Below are positions 17,729 to 24,268 of a DNA stretch of 37,062 bases, piece after piece (the first letter of the stretch is position 1; the number at the start of each line of letters is the position of its first letter). Source of the stretch: a virus; the IMG/VR virus record IMGVR_UViG_3300046680_000296, positions 1 to 37,062 of that record, one strand, 5' to 3'. The notes under the pieces are model-generated. The model worked only from the letters and a program-made list of their open reading frames with translations. It was not told where the DNA came from and made no database searches. The position numbers were made by a program, and so were the translations under genes.

Positions 17729-18589
17729 ATGCCCGACACCCGCCAACTCGTCTTCGACATGTTCCGCAGCCTCGGGGTCTCGCCCCAGGCGGCGTTGGGA
17801 GCGATGTACTCGTTAGGAGGCGAGAGCGGCGCCGGCTTCAACCCGAAGTCCTATAACCCCAACGACCCGGGCGGCAGCATTGGCATTGGCCAGTGGAACC
17901 AGACCCGTAGGGCGGGCCTGGAAGCTCTGGCAGGGCGCATGGGGCTCCGGGCGGACGATCCCGTCGCCCAGGTCGCGTTTCTCAAGCAGGAACTCACAGG
18001 CCCTTACAGCGGCGTGCTGGGTATGCTCAAGCAGACCAACGACACCAACGCCGCCGCCCATATCTGGACCAAGGACTACGAGGCTCCAAGGGTCGATAAC
18101 TCCGAGCAGCGAATAGCCGGCGGGCACAATGTCGGTTCGCTCGATGCCCAGGGGAATTTCGTCCTCGGGTCTCCAGGAGGCATGGTCAACACGGGCTCCA
18201 GCGCCGCGCCGTCCCAGACCACGGCAGCCTTGCTGTCCAATGCCGCCGAGCCCCTGACGCTCGCCGACTACACTGGCAAGGCCCAGACCCAACCCGTGCT
18301 GGCAACGCCCAAGGTGCAGTCAGCCGGGCTCAGTCCCTCGGCGGTCGATGCCCAGAGCGCCCAAGATAAACAATCCCAGGCGGCCCTGATGGCCTCGATG
18401 GCGCAGCTTCCCTCGGCGAGGCCCGCTCCTCAGATGGCACAAGCGCAGATACCCTTGTCGCCTCTGGGAGCCCAGCCCGGAGCCCCACCCGGGGCTCCAC
18501 CGGGCCAGCTCGCGGATCTCTTCAAGGTTGCTGATATTGGCCAGGCGCCCCAGCTCAAGCGCCCTGGGGCTCAGAGGATCATAGGCTGA
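17729..18589 (+). CDS. phage tail lysozyme (virion-associated muramidase)
   Basis: Cleaves peptidoglycan glycan chains. Residues 1-130 match the phage tail lysozyme family (Phage_lysozyme2): ALGAMYSLGGESGAGFNP places the catalytic Glu at residue 32, and GIGQWNQTRRAGL (52-64) is the second hallmark. Residues 145-286 are a linker and tail. The tail ends LADLFKVADIGQAPQLKR, which recurs almost identically at the end of the next gene's product. Following the internal virion proteins, it is probably carried in the particle to open the wall for DNA entry, though a late endolysin role cannot be excluded. No signal peptide or membrane segment is seen. Its stop overlaps the next ATG. Confidence 0.88.
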   Translation: MPDTRQLVFDMFRSLGVSPQAALGAMYSLGGESGAGFNPKSYNPNDPGGSIGIGQWNQTRRAGLEALAGRMGLRADDPVAQVAFLKQELTGPYSGVLGMLKQTNDTNAAAHIWTKDYEAPRVDNSEQRIAGGHNVGSLDAQGNFVLGSPGGMVNTGSSAAPSQTTAALLSNAAEPLTLADYTGKAQTQPVLATPKVQSAGLSPSAVDAQSAQDKQSQAALMASMAQLPSARPAPQMAQAQIPLSPLGAQPGAPPGAPPGQLADLFKVADIGQAPQLKRPGAQRIIG

Positions 18590-19515
18590 TGCCGATCGTT
18601 CAAGGCCCAGGCTTCAACTCCGGAGGCGTCGATACCAGGCTCCTCGATATCCTCAGCTCGGCCGCCGCGAGCATGCCGGGCGGCTGGACCATCAAGGAGA
18701 TCTCGGGCAAGCGCGAGGGAGACCCGCGTTTCCATGGCCAAGGGCTGGCGACCGATATCCAGTTGGTGGACCCGAGTGGCAAGGCCATCCCGAACTACCA
18801 GAGCGCCGAAGGCTACAACGCCTATCAGAACTTCGCGCATCAGGCCCGCGCCATCCAGATGCAGAAATACCCCGAGCTGGGGAATGCCTTCCGCTGGGGC
18901 GGTTACTTCTGGAACGGCGGCCCAGGCAACTACGGCAACGCCGATCTGATGCACTTCGATCTTGGTGGCGATCGCGTCGGCATGGGCGGGGGCTCGTGGG
19001 AGGGCGGGCCTTCAGCGCAGATGCGCGCGGCCTACAAGCTAGGCCCTGGTGGCGGCATGACGGGCGTCACCGCGCCAACCCCGGCCGCAGGGGCGGCAGG
19101 AGCCCCGGCGCCAGACCAGAATACGATGGCGGGCATGATGGCGGCGGCTGCCGCCAACGATCCCATGACCAGCCTGGCGGACTCGATGGGCGCTGCGGGC
19201 TCTGCCACCAAGGGCAACGCCGCCCAGACTGGCTATAATCAACAGGCTCTGGACATGGAGAGCATGCAGGACCGGCAGGCTCAGGCCAATCTCACGGCCT
19301 CGATGGGCCAGGCTTACCCGGCATCGCCAGCGGCGCAGGAGCTTGGAGCCCGCTACCAGCAGGCGAAGATGGCCGGAGGCCCCACCGAAGGCGGAGCCCC
19401 GCTCGCCGATCTCTTCAAGCTGAAGGACATGGGCCAGGCCAAGCAACTACGAAGAGCCTCCTCGGGCATCGCCGGCATTCAGCCGGCGTCACCCTTCGGC
19501 GGGGGTACATCGTAA
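18589..19515 (+). CDS. M15-like peptidoglycan peptidase
   Basis: 308 residues. The N-terminal 130 residues have the zinc-ligand pattern of M15 (VanY/L-Ala-D-Glu peptidase-like) enzymes: FHGQGLATDIQL gives His49 and Asp56, and LMHFDLGG gives His122. Such enzymes cut peptide stems of peptidoglycan. The remainder is a Gly/Ala/Met/Gln-rich linker, then the same C-terminal module as the upstream lysozyme (QDRQAQANLTASM, then LADLFKLKDMGQAKQLRR). The pair probably acts together at the cell wall. Start overlaps the upstream stop as TGATG. The last 37 bases overlap the opposing gene. Confidence 0.8.
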   Translation: MPIVQGPGFNSGGVDTRLLDILSSAAASMPGGWTIKEISGKREGDPRFHGQGLATDIQLVDPSGKAIPNYQSAEGYNAYQNFAHQARAIQMQKYPELGNAFRWGGYFWNGGPGNYGNADLMHFDLGGDRVGMGGGSWEGGPSAQMRAAYKLGPGGGMTGVTAPTPAAGAAGAPAPDQNTMAGMMAAAAANDPMTSLADSMGAAGSATKGNAAQTGYNQQALDMESMQDRQAQANLTASMGQAYPASPAAQELGARYQQAKMAGGPTEGGAPLADLFKLKDMGQAKQLRRASSGIAGIQPASPFGGGTS

Positions 19516-19886
19516 TCGAAGCAGCCTTCGTTGATGGCCCGGGTCAGGCGGTTGTTCACTTGGTTGAGGACGTTGTTGCGAATCATGTGCTGGCCCTCGT
19601 GCGCAATGGCGCCGTCGAGTTCCTGCATGGCGGCCACCATCAGGTGCATGCAAGCCGAGCCCAGCACCAGCGTGCCGATTTCCATCGCCAGGAACGACTT
19701 CAATACCTCGGAGTCCACCAGGCCGCTGACGTCGGTCAGAGACCGATCGACCTTGTCCCAGGCGTGCGCGATCAGGTCCTGCATGATCTTGCGCTTGCGC
19801 GGATCGGGGCCGGTATGCCACTCGGGATCTTTCAACTGCCCGCGCAGGATGGCTTCAATTCGGGCTCGGGTCTTATGCTCTCCCAT
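19479..19886 (-). CDS. hypothetical protein, last gene of leftward block
   Basis: 135 residues (MGEHKTRARIEAILRGQLKD...). A mildly hydrophobic stretch LAMEIGTLVLGSACMHLMVAAM lies near residues 67-88 and the protein is mostly helical. No family was recognised. The start at 19886 is chosen because AAGGAGG sits 8 bases upstream on this strand; an in-frame GTG at 19928 lacks such a site. The 3' end overlaps the peptidase gene tail to tail by 37 bases, marking the convergence point of the two transcription directions. Confidence 0.68.
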   Translation of the reverse strand: MGEHKTRARIEAILRGQLKDPEWHTGPDPRKRKIMQDLIAHAWDKVDRSLTDVSGLVDSEVLKSFLAMEIGTLVLGSACMHLMVAAMQELDGAIAHEGQHMIRNNVLNQVNNRLTRAINEGCFDYDVPPPKGDAG

Positions 19887-19957
19887 TGAGGGGGCCTCCT
19901 TTAAGTTGGGTGCGGTAACGGCAGTCACGGACGAAGCACGAACAGACGGGGAGTGAA

Positions 19958-20059
19958 TCAGGAAGGTGGACGACGGTTCTTGAACCAGCGCCCGAGCGCA
20001 ATGCCGACCAGGGTAATGATTACGAAGTAGATGCCGAACCAGAATAGGAACTCGGACAT
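19958..20059 (-). CDS. 33-residue single-pass membrane protein
   Basis: Translates as MSEFLFWFGIYFVIITLVGI followed by ALGRWFKNRRPPS. One membrane segment at about residues 4-24 is followed by a basic cytoplasmic-type tail. A GGGGA ribosome site lies about 8 bases upstream. It sits between two leftward genes with small gaps. Tiny membrane proteins like this can be holins, antiholins or host-takeover peptides; nothing decides among them. Confidence 0.6.
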   Translation of the reverse strand: MSEFLFWFGIYFVIITLVGIALGRWFKNRRPPS

Positions 20060-20088
20060 CGAAATCCCCGTAAAAATTTTTTCAGAAA

Positions 20089-20826
20089 TTAAGTTTCCAG
20101 ATCGTTTTCGACAGCATGACAGAGGAAATCGCAAGCTGGCTGAACTGGATCAGTGGTTGGATAATCCAACGGTATTTCGTCAATGAACGCCCGTTTAGAG
20201 TTTATGCGAGTTAAGCGCACCCCAAGGCGTCGAGATAATTCGACCATGCGCCCGAACTCCATAGGGAAATTCTGGCGAACCAGAGCCCAGTAGGACGCCG
20301 AGGTCGCCTTGACACAAGGAATGCAATTATTGGTGTGAAACCCCATGGCATACATCGACGGAAGCTCGATGCCGGCACCCTGTACCAGTGCTAGACACGC
20401 TGCCTTGGTAAGACTTTTCTCGATCAGAGGCGTGCGAATGGTCATCTCGGGATAGTTGTCACGCAAGCGATCAGCGCGAACCACGTCCTTGGCGTCAGCG
20501 GTATAACCGAAGACATGAATGTCGTCTGGCCGCTGCCAGGCCAGCCGTGGCATCAACTTAAGCTCGACAGTGCAGGGTGCGCCACTGATGCCAGCCAGAT
20601 ACTTCCTTCGCTCGAACACATCCCAAGTGTCTGTATAGGTATCCGATCGCAAGTGCTCGATCTTCTGGCCAAACCAGGCTTCACATTCAGTCAGAAACCC
20701 CCAGTTATCGATGTGCTCAGAACCAGTTTCGCAATAGGCGATCTCCAACTCTGTCTCAGCGAGCATGAGCTTGGTGGCAACCGCGCTGGCAACGCCGCAG
20801 GAGAACCAGGATACCGTGCGTCTCAT
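20089..20826 (-). CDS. PAPS reductase-like / adenine nucleotide alpha-hydrolase superfamily protein
   Basis: 245 residues. An N-terminal PP-loop variant SCGVAS (residues 9-14) replaces the usual SGGxDS, as in many phage 'PAPS reductase' genes. It is followed by YCETGSEH, a GYTADAKD segment and a late NCIPCVKAT with a CxxC pair. The fold binds ATP or PAPS and relatives act in sulfate reduction, tRNA thiolation or DNA phosphorothioation (DndC). The substrate here is unknown. Start ATG overlaps the stop of the methyltransferase-like gene (ATGA), so the two are probably co-translated. Confidence 0.8.
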   Translation of the reverse strand: MRRTVSWFSCGVASAVATKLMLAETELEIAYCETGSEHIDNWGFLTECEAWFGQKIEHLRSDTYTDTWDVFERRKYLAGISGAPCTVELKLMPRLAWQRPDDIHVFGYTADAKDVVRADRLRDNYPEMTIRTPLIEKSLTKAACLALVQGAGIELPSMYAMGFHTNNCIPCVKATSASYWALVRQNFPMEFGRMVELSRRLGVRLTRINSKRAFIDEIPLDYPTTDPVQPACDFLCHAVENDLET

Positions 20827-21395
20827 GTCTCGACTCCAGCGTAGCGAATGATGGGCGGGCCATTCCAGTTCCAGTCCCAGATGAACCAGGAGAAGTTCTC
20901 ACTCGGGCTGCCGACAGAGCCCTCGATCCACCTTATTCGATCGACCAGGACGACGGTGCCGGCGAAGGTGGCGCTCCCCCCGAACAAATGCCTGCGAGAC
21001 TTGGCGTGATCGAAATCGCTCTTCAGCAGCGCACAAACTTGCCCGCCATTGGCATAGGTAAGGATGAGGGCATGCTCGATGAACTTCACGGCCGTTCGTC
21101 CCCGATCGTCGCCATAGGGTGGATTACAAACCACGGCCACGTCACCGCCCACGGGCAGACGCTGCACTGACAGAAAGTCATGCACGGAACACAGACCAGG
21201 GAGGGGTCTGATATCGTTGCTCCAGACGGCTCGGCCGGAGGCCAGGAGGGCTCTGACCATCTTGCCGTTACCGGCTGCCGGCTCGTAAACTGTGCGAACC
21301 ACGTCATACACGCCAAGTAGCGCCATCGTGACCCAGGCTGGCGTCTCATAGCGATCGTCCTCGATGCGTTCGTAACCAGAATTTCGCTGGCTCAT
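20823..21395 (-). CDS. Rossmann-fold (DNA) methyltransferase-like protein
   Basis: 190 residues. Motif I is YEPAAGNG (residues 37-44, SAM binding), an acidic SNDI follows at 59-62, and catalytic motif IV is NPPYG at 91-95, the amino-methyltransferase (adenine-N6 or cytosine-N4) signature. The protein is short and no separate target recognition domain is evident, so either it recognises a short motif or it is a specialised phage subfamily. It lies between a tiny membrane gene and the PAPS-reductase-like gene, overlapping both by 4 bases. Confidence 0.75.
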   Translation of the reverse strand: MSQRNSGYERIEDDRYETPAWVTMALLGVYDVVRTVYEPAAGNGKMVRALLASGRAVWSNDIRPLPGLCSVHDFLSVQRLPVGGDVAVVCNPPYGDDRGRTAVKFIEHALILTYANGGQVCALLKSDFDHAKSRRHLFGGSATFAGTVVLVDRIRWIEGSVGSPSENFSWFIWDWNWNGPPIIRYAGVET

Positions 21396-21514
21396 GGTGG
21401 GGGTGTCGGCATCGCTGACAACACCAGGGTCCAGAAGATCAGCACGAGCAGGACCCCGGTGACGAGCCCGGCGATCATCGCAATGGCGTTCTCGACCGGG
21501 TTATGCTTTGTCAT
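21392..21514 (-). CDS. 40-residue single-pass membrane protein
   Basis: Begins MTKHNPVENAIAMIAGLVTG, continues VLLVLIFWTLVLSAMPTPPP. One clear membrane segment spans about residues 12-34. Start at 21514 lies inside the end of the upstream gene, and the stop overlaps the methyltransferase start (ATGA). This tight nesting supports a real gene. No clear ribosome site, so coupling is likely. Function unknown; a holin-like or host-interaction role is possible. Confidence 0.6.
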   Translation of the reverse strand: MTKHNPVENAIAMIAGLVTGVLLVLIFWTLVLSAMPTPPP

Positions 21515-21872
21515 TGGGCAGCACGGGTTCAGCCCAGACCTTCCCGGCTTTAAATCCGGCTCTATAGGCTTGCGCAACGGCCTCGACACTCTGTCTCGTG
21601 TTCTTAACAAGATCGACAACATCCGCGATCATCGAGGCTTGATCAGCCCATTCGTCAGAGCCGCCTAAGAGAAGGCTGATTTCCTGAAGCGCCGCTTCAG
21701 CCCGACCACGCTTCCTCTCCTCCTCATCCAGCACCATGCGCGCCACAGCCATACGTTCGCTCAGAGCCTTGCGCTTGTCGGAATAGTAATTGGCGTAGCC
21801 GCCTTTCGAGACCGTGCTGCCGATCTCGACCAGCAGGTCATCGAGCAATTGCTCGTCAGTCATCTCGGTCAT
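21501..21872 (-). CDS. hypothetical helical protein
   Basis: 123 residues, acidic N terminus (MTEMTDEQLLDDLLVEIG), then charged helices with Glu/Arg-rich EEERKRGRAEAALQEISLLL near residues 50-69. No family recognised. Overlaps the upstream 66-residue gene by 17 bases and the downstream membrane gene by 14 bases, so it is part of one compact leftward operon. Confidence 0.65.
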   Translation of the reverse strand: MTEMTDEQLLDDLLVEIGSTVSKGGYANYYSDKRKALSERMAVARMVLDEEERKRGRAEAALQEISLLLGGSDEWADQASMIADVVDLVKNTRQSVEAVAQAYRAGFKAGKVWAEPVLPNDKA

Positions 21873-22056
21873 CTTTGGCTTCCTTCGGCTGCGGGCCTTC
21901 GATTGCCTCGATCAAGCCTTCGTCTTCGGTAAGACCGCGTTGATTTGGGCAATCTTCGAAGATTGCTGACATCGGCAAATTTGGCGTGCCACATAACCGG
22001 CAGGTACCGATGAAGGGACTGCCCTTGGGTGAGGTGCGTTCAAGATTGTGTTTCAT
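21856..22056 (-). CDS. small zinc-ribbon-like protein
   Basis: 66 residues. CRLCGTPN and a later Cys (FEDCPN) resemble an incomplete zinc ribbon; the rest is acidic. An AGGAG ribosome site precedes the ATG. It is the first gene of the leftward run that ends at 19479, directly divergent from the His-rich cargo gene. Function unknown. Confidence 0.62.
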   Translation of the reverse strand: MKHNLERTSPKGSPFIGTCRLCGTPNLPMSAIFEDCPNQRGLTEDEGLIEAIEGPQPKEAKDDRDD

Positions 22057-22108
22057 TGTGGCGTCTCCTGCCTACCTCTTATGCGCAGTCCGGGCTCTGG
22101 CGCCCGCG

Positions 22109-22117
22109 TGATATAAT
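22109..22117 (+). promoter_or_regulatory. extended -10 promoter for cargo gene
   Basis: TGATATAAT gives a TG-N extended -10 with a perfect TATAAT at 22112-22117. No good -35 is seen, as is common for extended -10 promoters. A start near 22124 would give a leader of about 25 bases containing GAGAGG at 22136-22141, 8 bases before the ATG at 22150. Confidence 0.65.
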
Positions 22118-22149
22118 CGAACGATGAAGCGCCTTGAGAGGCCACTCCG

Positions 22150-22800
22150 ATGAAGACCGCACTACTCGCCGCCGGTACCCTGCTGGTGCTGGCTTTACCC
22201 GCCACAGCCGCGCAACAGTCCTGCGCCTGGCGCCTCTTGCCGTTCGAGGTACGACAATGCTTTCCGCTCGTTTCTGGACCCTTCGATCCGGTAGACAACG
22301 ACATTGGTACCAGCAATGGAGACTTCGGCGGGCGACGAGACAGCAGCAGCTCGAACTCGAACGGCTCAACGCCGAGATCGCCGCAGAGCACGCCGAGCGT
22401 CAGCGCGTCTCCGACTACCTCCAGCGCATCAACATCACCGGGGGCGCCTTCCTCGACGCCGACAACTACCGTTAGCAATACCGGCACGCCCACCCAGCAG
22501 GGCGCTCCAGGAGGCTCAGGGACGCCACCGGGAGGCGGTGATAACGGCGGGGGCGGCGTGATCAACCCCACTGGTGGAGGCGATGGCAACGGCACGGGCG
22601 GGCCTCCTGACGGCGGTGGTGATGGTGACGGCAATCACCAGCATCATGACCATCACCATGATCATGACGGGCACCACGACCATGATTCGCATGGCCACAA
22701 GCATGAGCACGAGGGGCATGGGCATGACCATGGCGACCATGACCGGCACGATCATGATCAGCATGACGACGATAATCGCTCGCATGGTCATCAGCATTGA
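22150..22800 (+). CDS. exported His-rich putative metal-binding protein (cargo gene)
   Basis: 216 residues. The signal peptide is MKTALLAAGTLLVLALPATAA, with likely cleavage after the ALPATA region. The mature part has two early Cys, a Ser/Thr/Pro stretch (about residues 70-125), a Gly/Pro/Asp stretch (125-160) and a C terminus of alternating His with Asp/Gly: 24 His in the last 55 residues. Such tracts bind Zn, Ni or Cu; function in the periplasm or outside is inference. It is a lone rightward gene among leftward genes, with its own promoter and ribosome site, the hallmark of a moron-type cargo gene. The middle third contains a second open frame with better codon statistics. Confidence 0.65.
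   Translation: MKTALLAAGTLLVLALPATAAQQSCAWRLLPFEVRQCFPLVSGPFDPVDNDIGTSNGDFGGRRDSSSSNSNGSTPRSPQSTPSVSASPTTSSASTSPGAPSSTPTTTVSNTGTPTQQGAPGGSGTPPGGGDNGGGGVINPTGGGDGNGTGGPPDGGGDGDGNHQHHDHHHDHDGHHDHDSHGHKHEHEGHGHDHGDHDRHDHDQHDDDNRSHGHQH
22257..22475 (+). CDS. embedded coiled-coil protein in an alternative frame
   Basis: 72 residues, in the +2 frame relative to the His-rich gene and wholly inside it. A GAGG ribosome site at 22246-22249 precedes the ATG by about 7 bases. The product has a basic Arg/Trp-rich N terminus and an ideal coiled coil (TRQQQLELERLNAEIAAEHA) near residues 28-55, ending in NITGGAFLDADNYR. Third codon positions over the coiled-coil part are almost all G or C, better than in the containing frame, which reads Ser/Thr/Pro low complexity here. 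There is no membrane segment, so a classical Rz/Rz1 spanin pair is not supported. Confidence 0.55.
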   Translation: MLSARFWTLRSGRQRHWYQQWRLRRATRQQQLELERLNAEIAAEHAERQRVSDYLQRINITGGAFLDADNYR

Positions 22801-22818
22801 TCCTTGATTGTCGGGGGC

Positions 22819-23181
22819 TCAGGGCTCATCTTTACCCGGCCCCTTGGGCTTGGGCAGTGCCCGATGCTGTGCGGCTTCGGGCTTGCGGGCGTCTCTTGCA
22901 ACAGGAGGCGCCCGCTTCCGCGACAGTGCATCAAGCACCTTCTCCACCCGTCGCTTGATGGCGTTGGCCTCTTCCTCGGGGCAGCCCATGGCGATCAGCT
23001 CCATGGTGTAACGGGAGATGATCTCGTCGCCACCAAGATGGTAGACCGTCGGCAGGGTCTTCACGTAAGCGCGCAGGCCGGCTTTCAGGCCAACCAGCGT
23101 AACCTCTGCCGCGTCCGGAAACTCGGCCTCATAGGCGACGACAGCCGCCTTGAGCCCACGCTGGTTAAGTTTGCGAGACAT
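22819..23181 (-). CDS. hypothetical protein
   Basis: 120 residues, MSRKLNQRGLKAAVVAYEAE. A segment MELIAMGCPEEEANAIKRRVEKVLDAL near residues 60-86 is helical and the C terminus is a basic Pro/Lys tail. No family recognised. The start at 23181 is chosen over an ATG 96 bases upstream because it gives the usual short overlap (17 bases) with the preceding gene instead of a long one. Confidence 0.62.
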   Translation of the reverse strand: MSRKLNQRGLKAAVVAYEAEFPDAAEVTLVGLKAGLRAYVKTLPTVYHLGGDEIISRYTMELIAMGCPEEEANAIKRRVEKVLDALSRKRAPPVARDARKPEAAQHRALPKPKGPGKDEP

Positions 23182-23488
23182 CGTCCGCCACCTTGCGAAC
23201 GCGATCGACATTGAGATGATCGACGTAGTCCTTGGCGAACTCGGCCGCGAAGGCTCGGTAAGCGATACCATCGACATGGTTGTCCGGATGGCCCGGATCG
23301 GTGGCCCGGCGCGCGTCCTTCACCGACTCCAGGATGATCGCAACCTCGTAAGCGGAGACCTCGCGGTCAAGCTTGAAACTGGCGATCGCGGCGGCTCGGG
23401 GGAAACTGTTCTCGGAGCCCGTGTCATAGCGCTCGCCGCGCTCGGAGATGGTGCGCGCGACTTCCTGTAGAATCTGCCGATGGTCCAT
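23165..23488 (-). CDS. DUF6378-family protein
   Basis: 107 residues. The arrangement ERGERYDTGSENSF, then REVSAYEVAIILESVKDARRA, then PDNHVDGIAYRAF matches the DUF6378 phage family, which is small, helical and resembles MazG-type nucleotide pyrophosphohydrolase pieces. Enzymatic activity is not established. It follows the ssDNA-binding gene after a 125-base structured gap. Confidence 0.7.
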   Translation of the reverse strand: MDHRQILQEVARTISERGERYDTGSENSFPRAAAIASFKLDREVSAYEVAIILESVKDARRATDPGHPDNHVDGIAYRAFAAEFAKDYVDHLNVDRVRKVADDVSQT

Positions 23489-23516
23489 TAGATATCCTTG
23501 TGCGGGGGTGCGAGGA

Positions 23517-23598
23517 AAGTGGACGTCCAGCGCCGATGCTGGCGTTTAGCTCCTAAGAGCTATAGGCCGTCCTGTGTTACCAGCAGGACCATCCACCC
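23517..23598 (-). ncRNA. cloverleaf-like (tRNA-like) structured element
   Basis: On the leftward strand, an outer 7-bp stem (23592-23598 with 23517-23523, two G-T pairs at its end) encloses three hairpins. These are 23569-23589 (6-bp stem, 9-base loop containing GGTA), 23547-23562 (6-bp stem TAGCTC/GAGCTA, 4-base loop) and 23527-23542 (5-bp stem CCAGC/GCTGG, 6-base loop). Total length is 82 bases and two bases separate the outer stem from the first arm, as in tRNA. The T-loop consensus, a 7-base anticodon loop and CCA are missing, so it is not a normal tRNA. It lies between the DUF2815 and DUF6378 genes. Confidence 0.4.
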
Positions 23599-23613
23599 GT
23601 AGGCTCCCCTCAA

Positions 23614-24150
23614 TCAACCGAAGGGCGCGTCTTCGTCTTCCTCGACGGCGTCGAACGCCTTGGAGGCGGCAACACGACCGTCGATGCGGGGCGCGTCGGA
23701 CTTGACGATCTGAATATTATTGAGCCCGAAGGATACGCCCTTCTTGCCCGAGTTCGTCCACGCGAACGGCGTGACCTGAGCCCGCACGACCTGGCCGGCG
23801 TAAACCTGCGAGGGATCGAGCACGTCCTGAAGGCGCGCGTCAACCACACCGGGTTTCTGCTTGGACCAGGGATTGATGTACATCACGCCATCATCGTAGC
23901 CGACATAGTCCTTCTCGCTTGCATCGCGAAACGGCATCGCCACGGTATTCATCTTGACGTCCTGCCCGAACTTGGCACGGGCAGCCTCGATGCAGGCGTT
24001 CTGCATCGCCTTGTATTCCTTGCTCTTCTGCTCGGAAACCCCGAACAGGAGCGAGCAGGAGAACACCGGATCGCCATTCTCGGAGCGAGCTTTCGGCGTG
24101 AACAAGGTCGGGAAAGAAATAGTCGCGTAGGGGGTAACGAGAGCAGTCAT
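23614..24150 (-). CDS. DUF2815 single-stranded DNA-binding protein
   Basis: 178 residues. The pattern ATISFPTLFTPKA, then FSCSLLFGVSEQKSKEYKAM and GVMYINPWSKQKPGVVDA is typical of DUF2815 (T7 gp2.5-like OB fold). The acidic C-terminal tail EEDEDAPFG is the feature by which phage SSBs recruit partner enzymes. It would coat ssDNA during replication and recombination. Its leader shares a duplicated segment with the leader of the DUF2800 gene that precedes it in the operon. Confidence 0.85.
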   Translation of the reverse strand: MTALVTPYATISFPTLFTPKARSENGDPVFSCSLLFGVSEQKSKEYKAMQNACIEAARAKFGQDVKMNTVAMPFRDASEKDYVGYDDGVMYINPWSKQKPGVVDARLQDVLDPSQVYAGQVVRAQVTPFAWTNSGKKGVSFGLNNIQIVKSDAPRIDGRVAASKAFDAVEEDEDAPFG

Positions 24151-24268
24151 GGTCCTGGTTCCTTGTTGAGTCTAATTACGTTTCAAAGCTTGTCTTTCGA
24201 CAAAATCAATTAAACACACTTTGAGGGTCAGTTGCAATAGCTGGGCGAGAATTATTTTCTTCCACCAG
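24148..24268 (-). repeat. duplicated gene-end + leader segment, copy A
   Basis: Diverged direct repeat of 25328-25440. It covers the last roughly 20 codons of the DUF2800 gene, its stop, a small TTGTC-GAAA-GACAA hairpin and the leader of the DUF2815 gene. Shared runs include CGACAAAATCAATTA and GAGAATTATT (plus strand). The encoded ends also match: LVEENNSRPAIA here, LVEDNNSRPTLA in copy B. Confidence 0.8.

Noticed and set aside
19887-19928. GTG start for the last leftward gene
   Set aside because: No ribosome site, while AAGGAGG is well spaced for the ATG at 19886.
22516-22797. Leftward Met/Val/Ile-rich 'membrane protein' of 93 residues
   Set aside because: It is the antisense of the His/Asp tract: CAT/CAC codons read backwards as ATG/GTG. 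The composition is an artefact.
22150-22800. Rz/Rz1 spanin pair (outer exported protein with embedded gene)
   Set aside because: The inner product has no membrane anchor and the outer one no lipobox; topology does not fit either spanin subunit.
23517-23598. Canonical tRNA gene
   Set aside because: The T-loop consensus, 7-base anticodon loop and CCA are missing and spacer lengths are wrong; kept only as a tRNA-like element.
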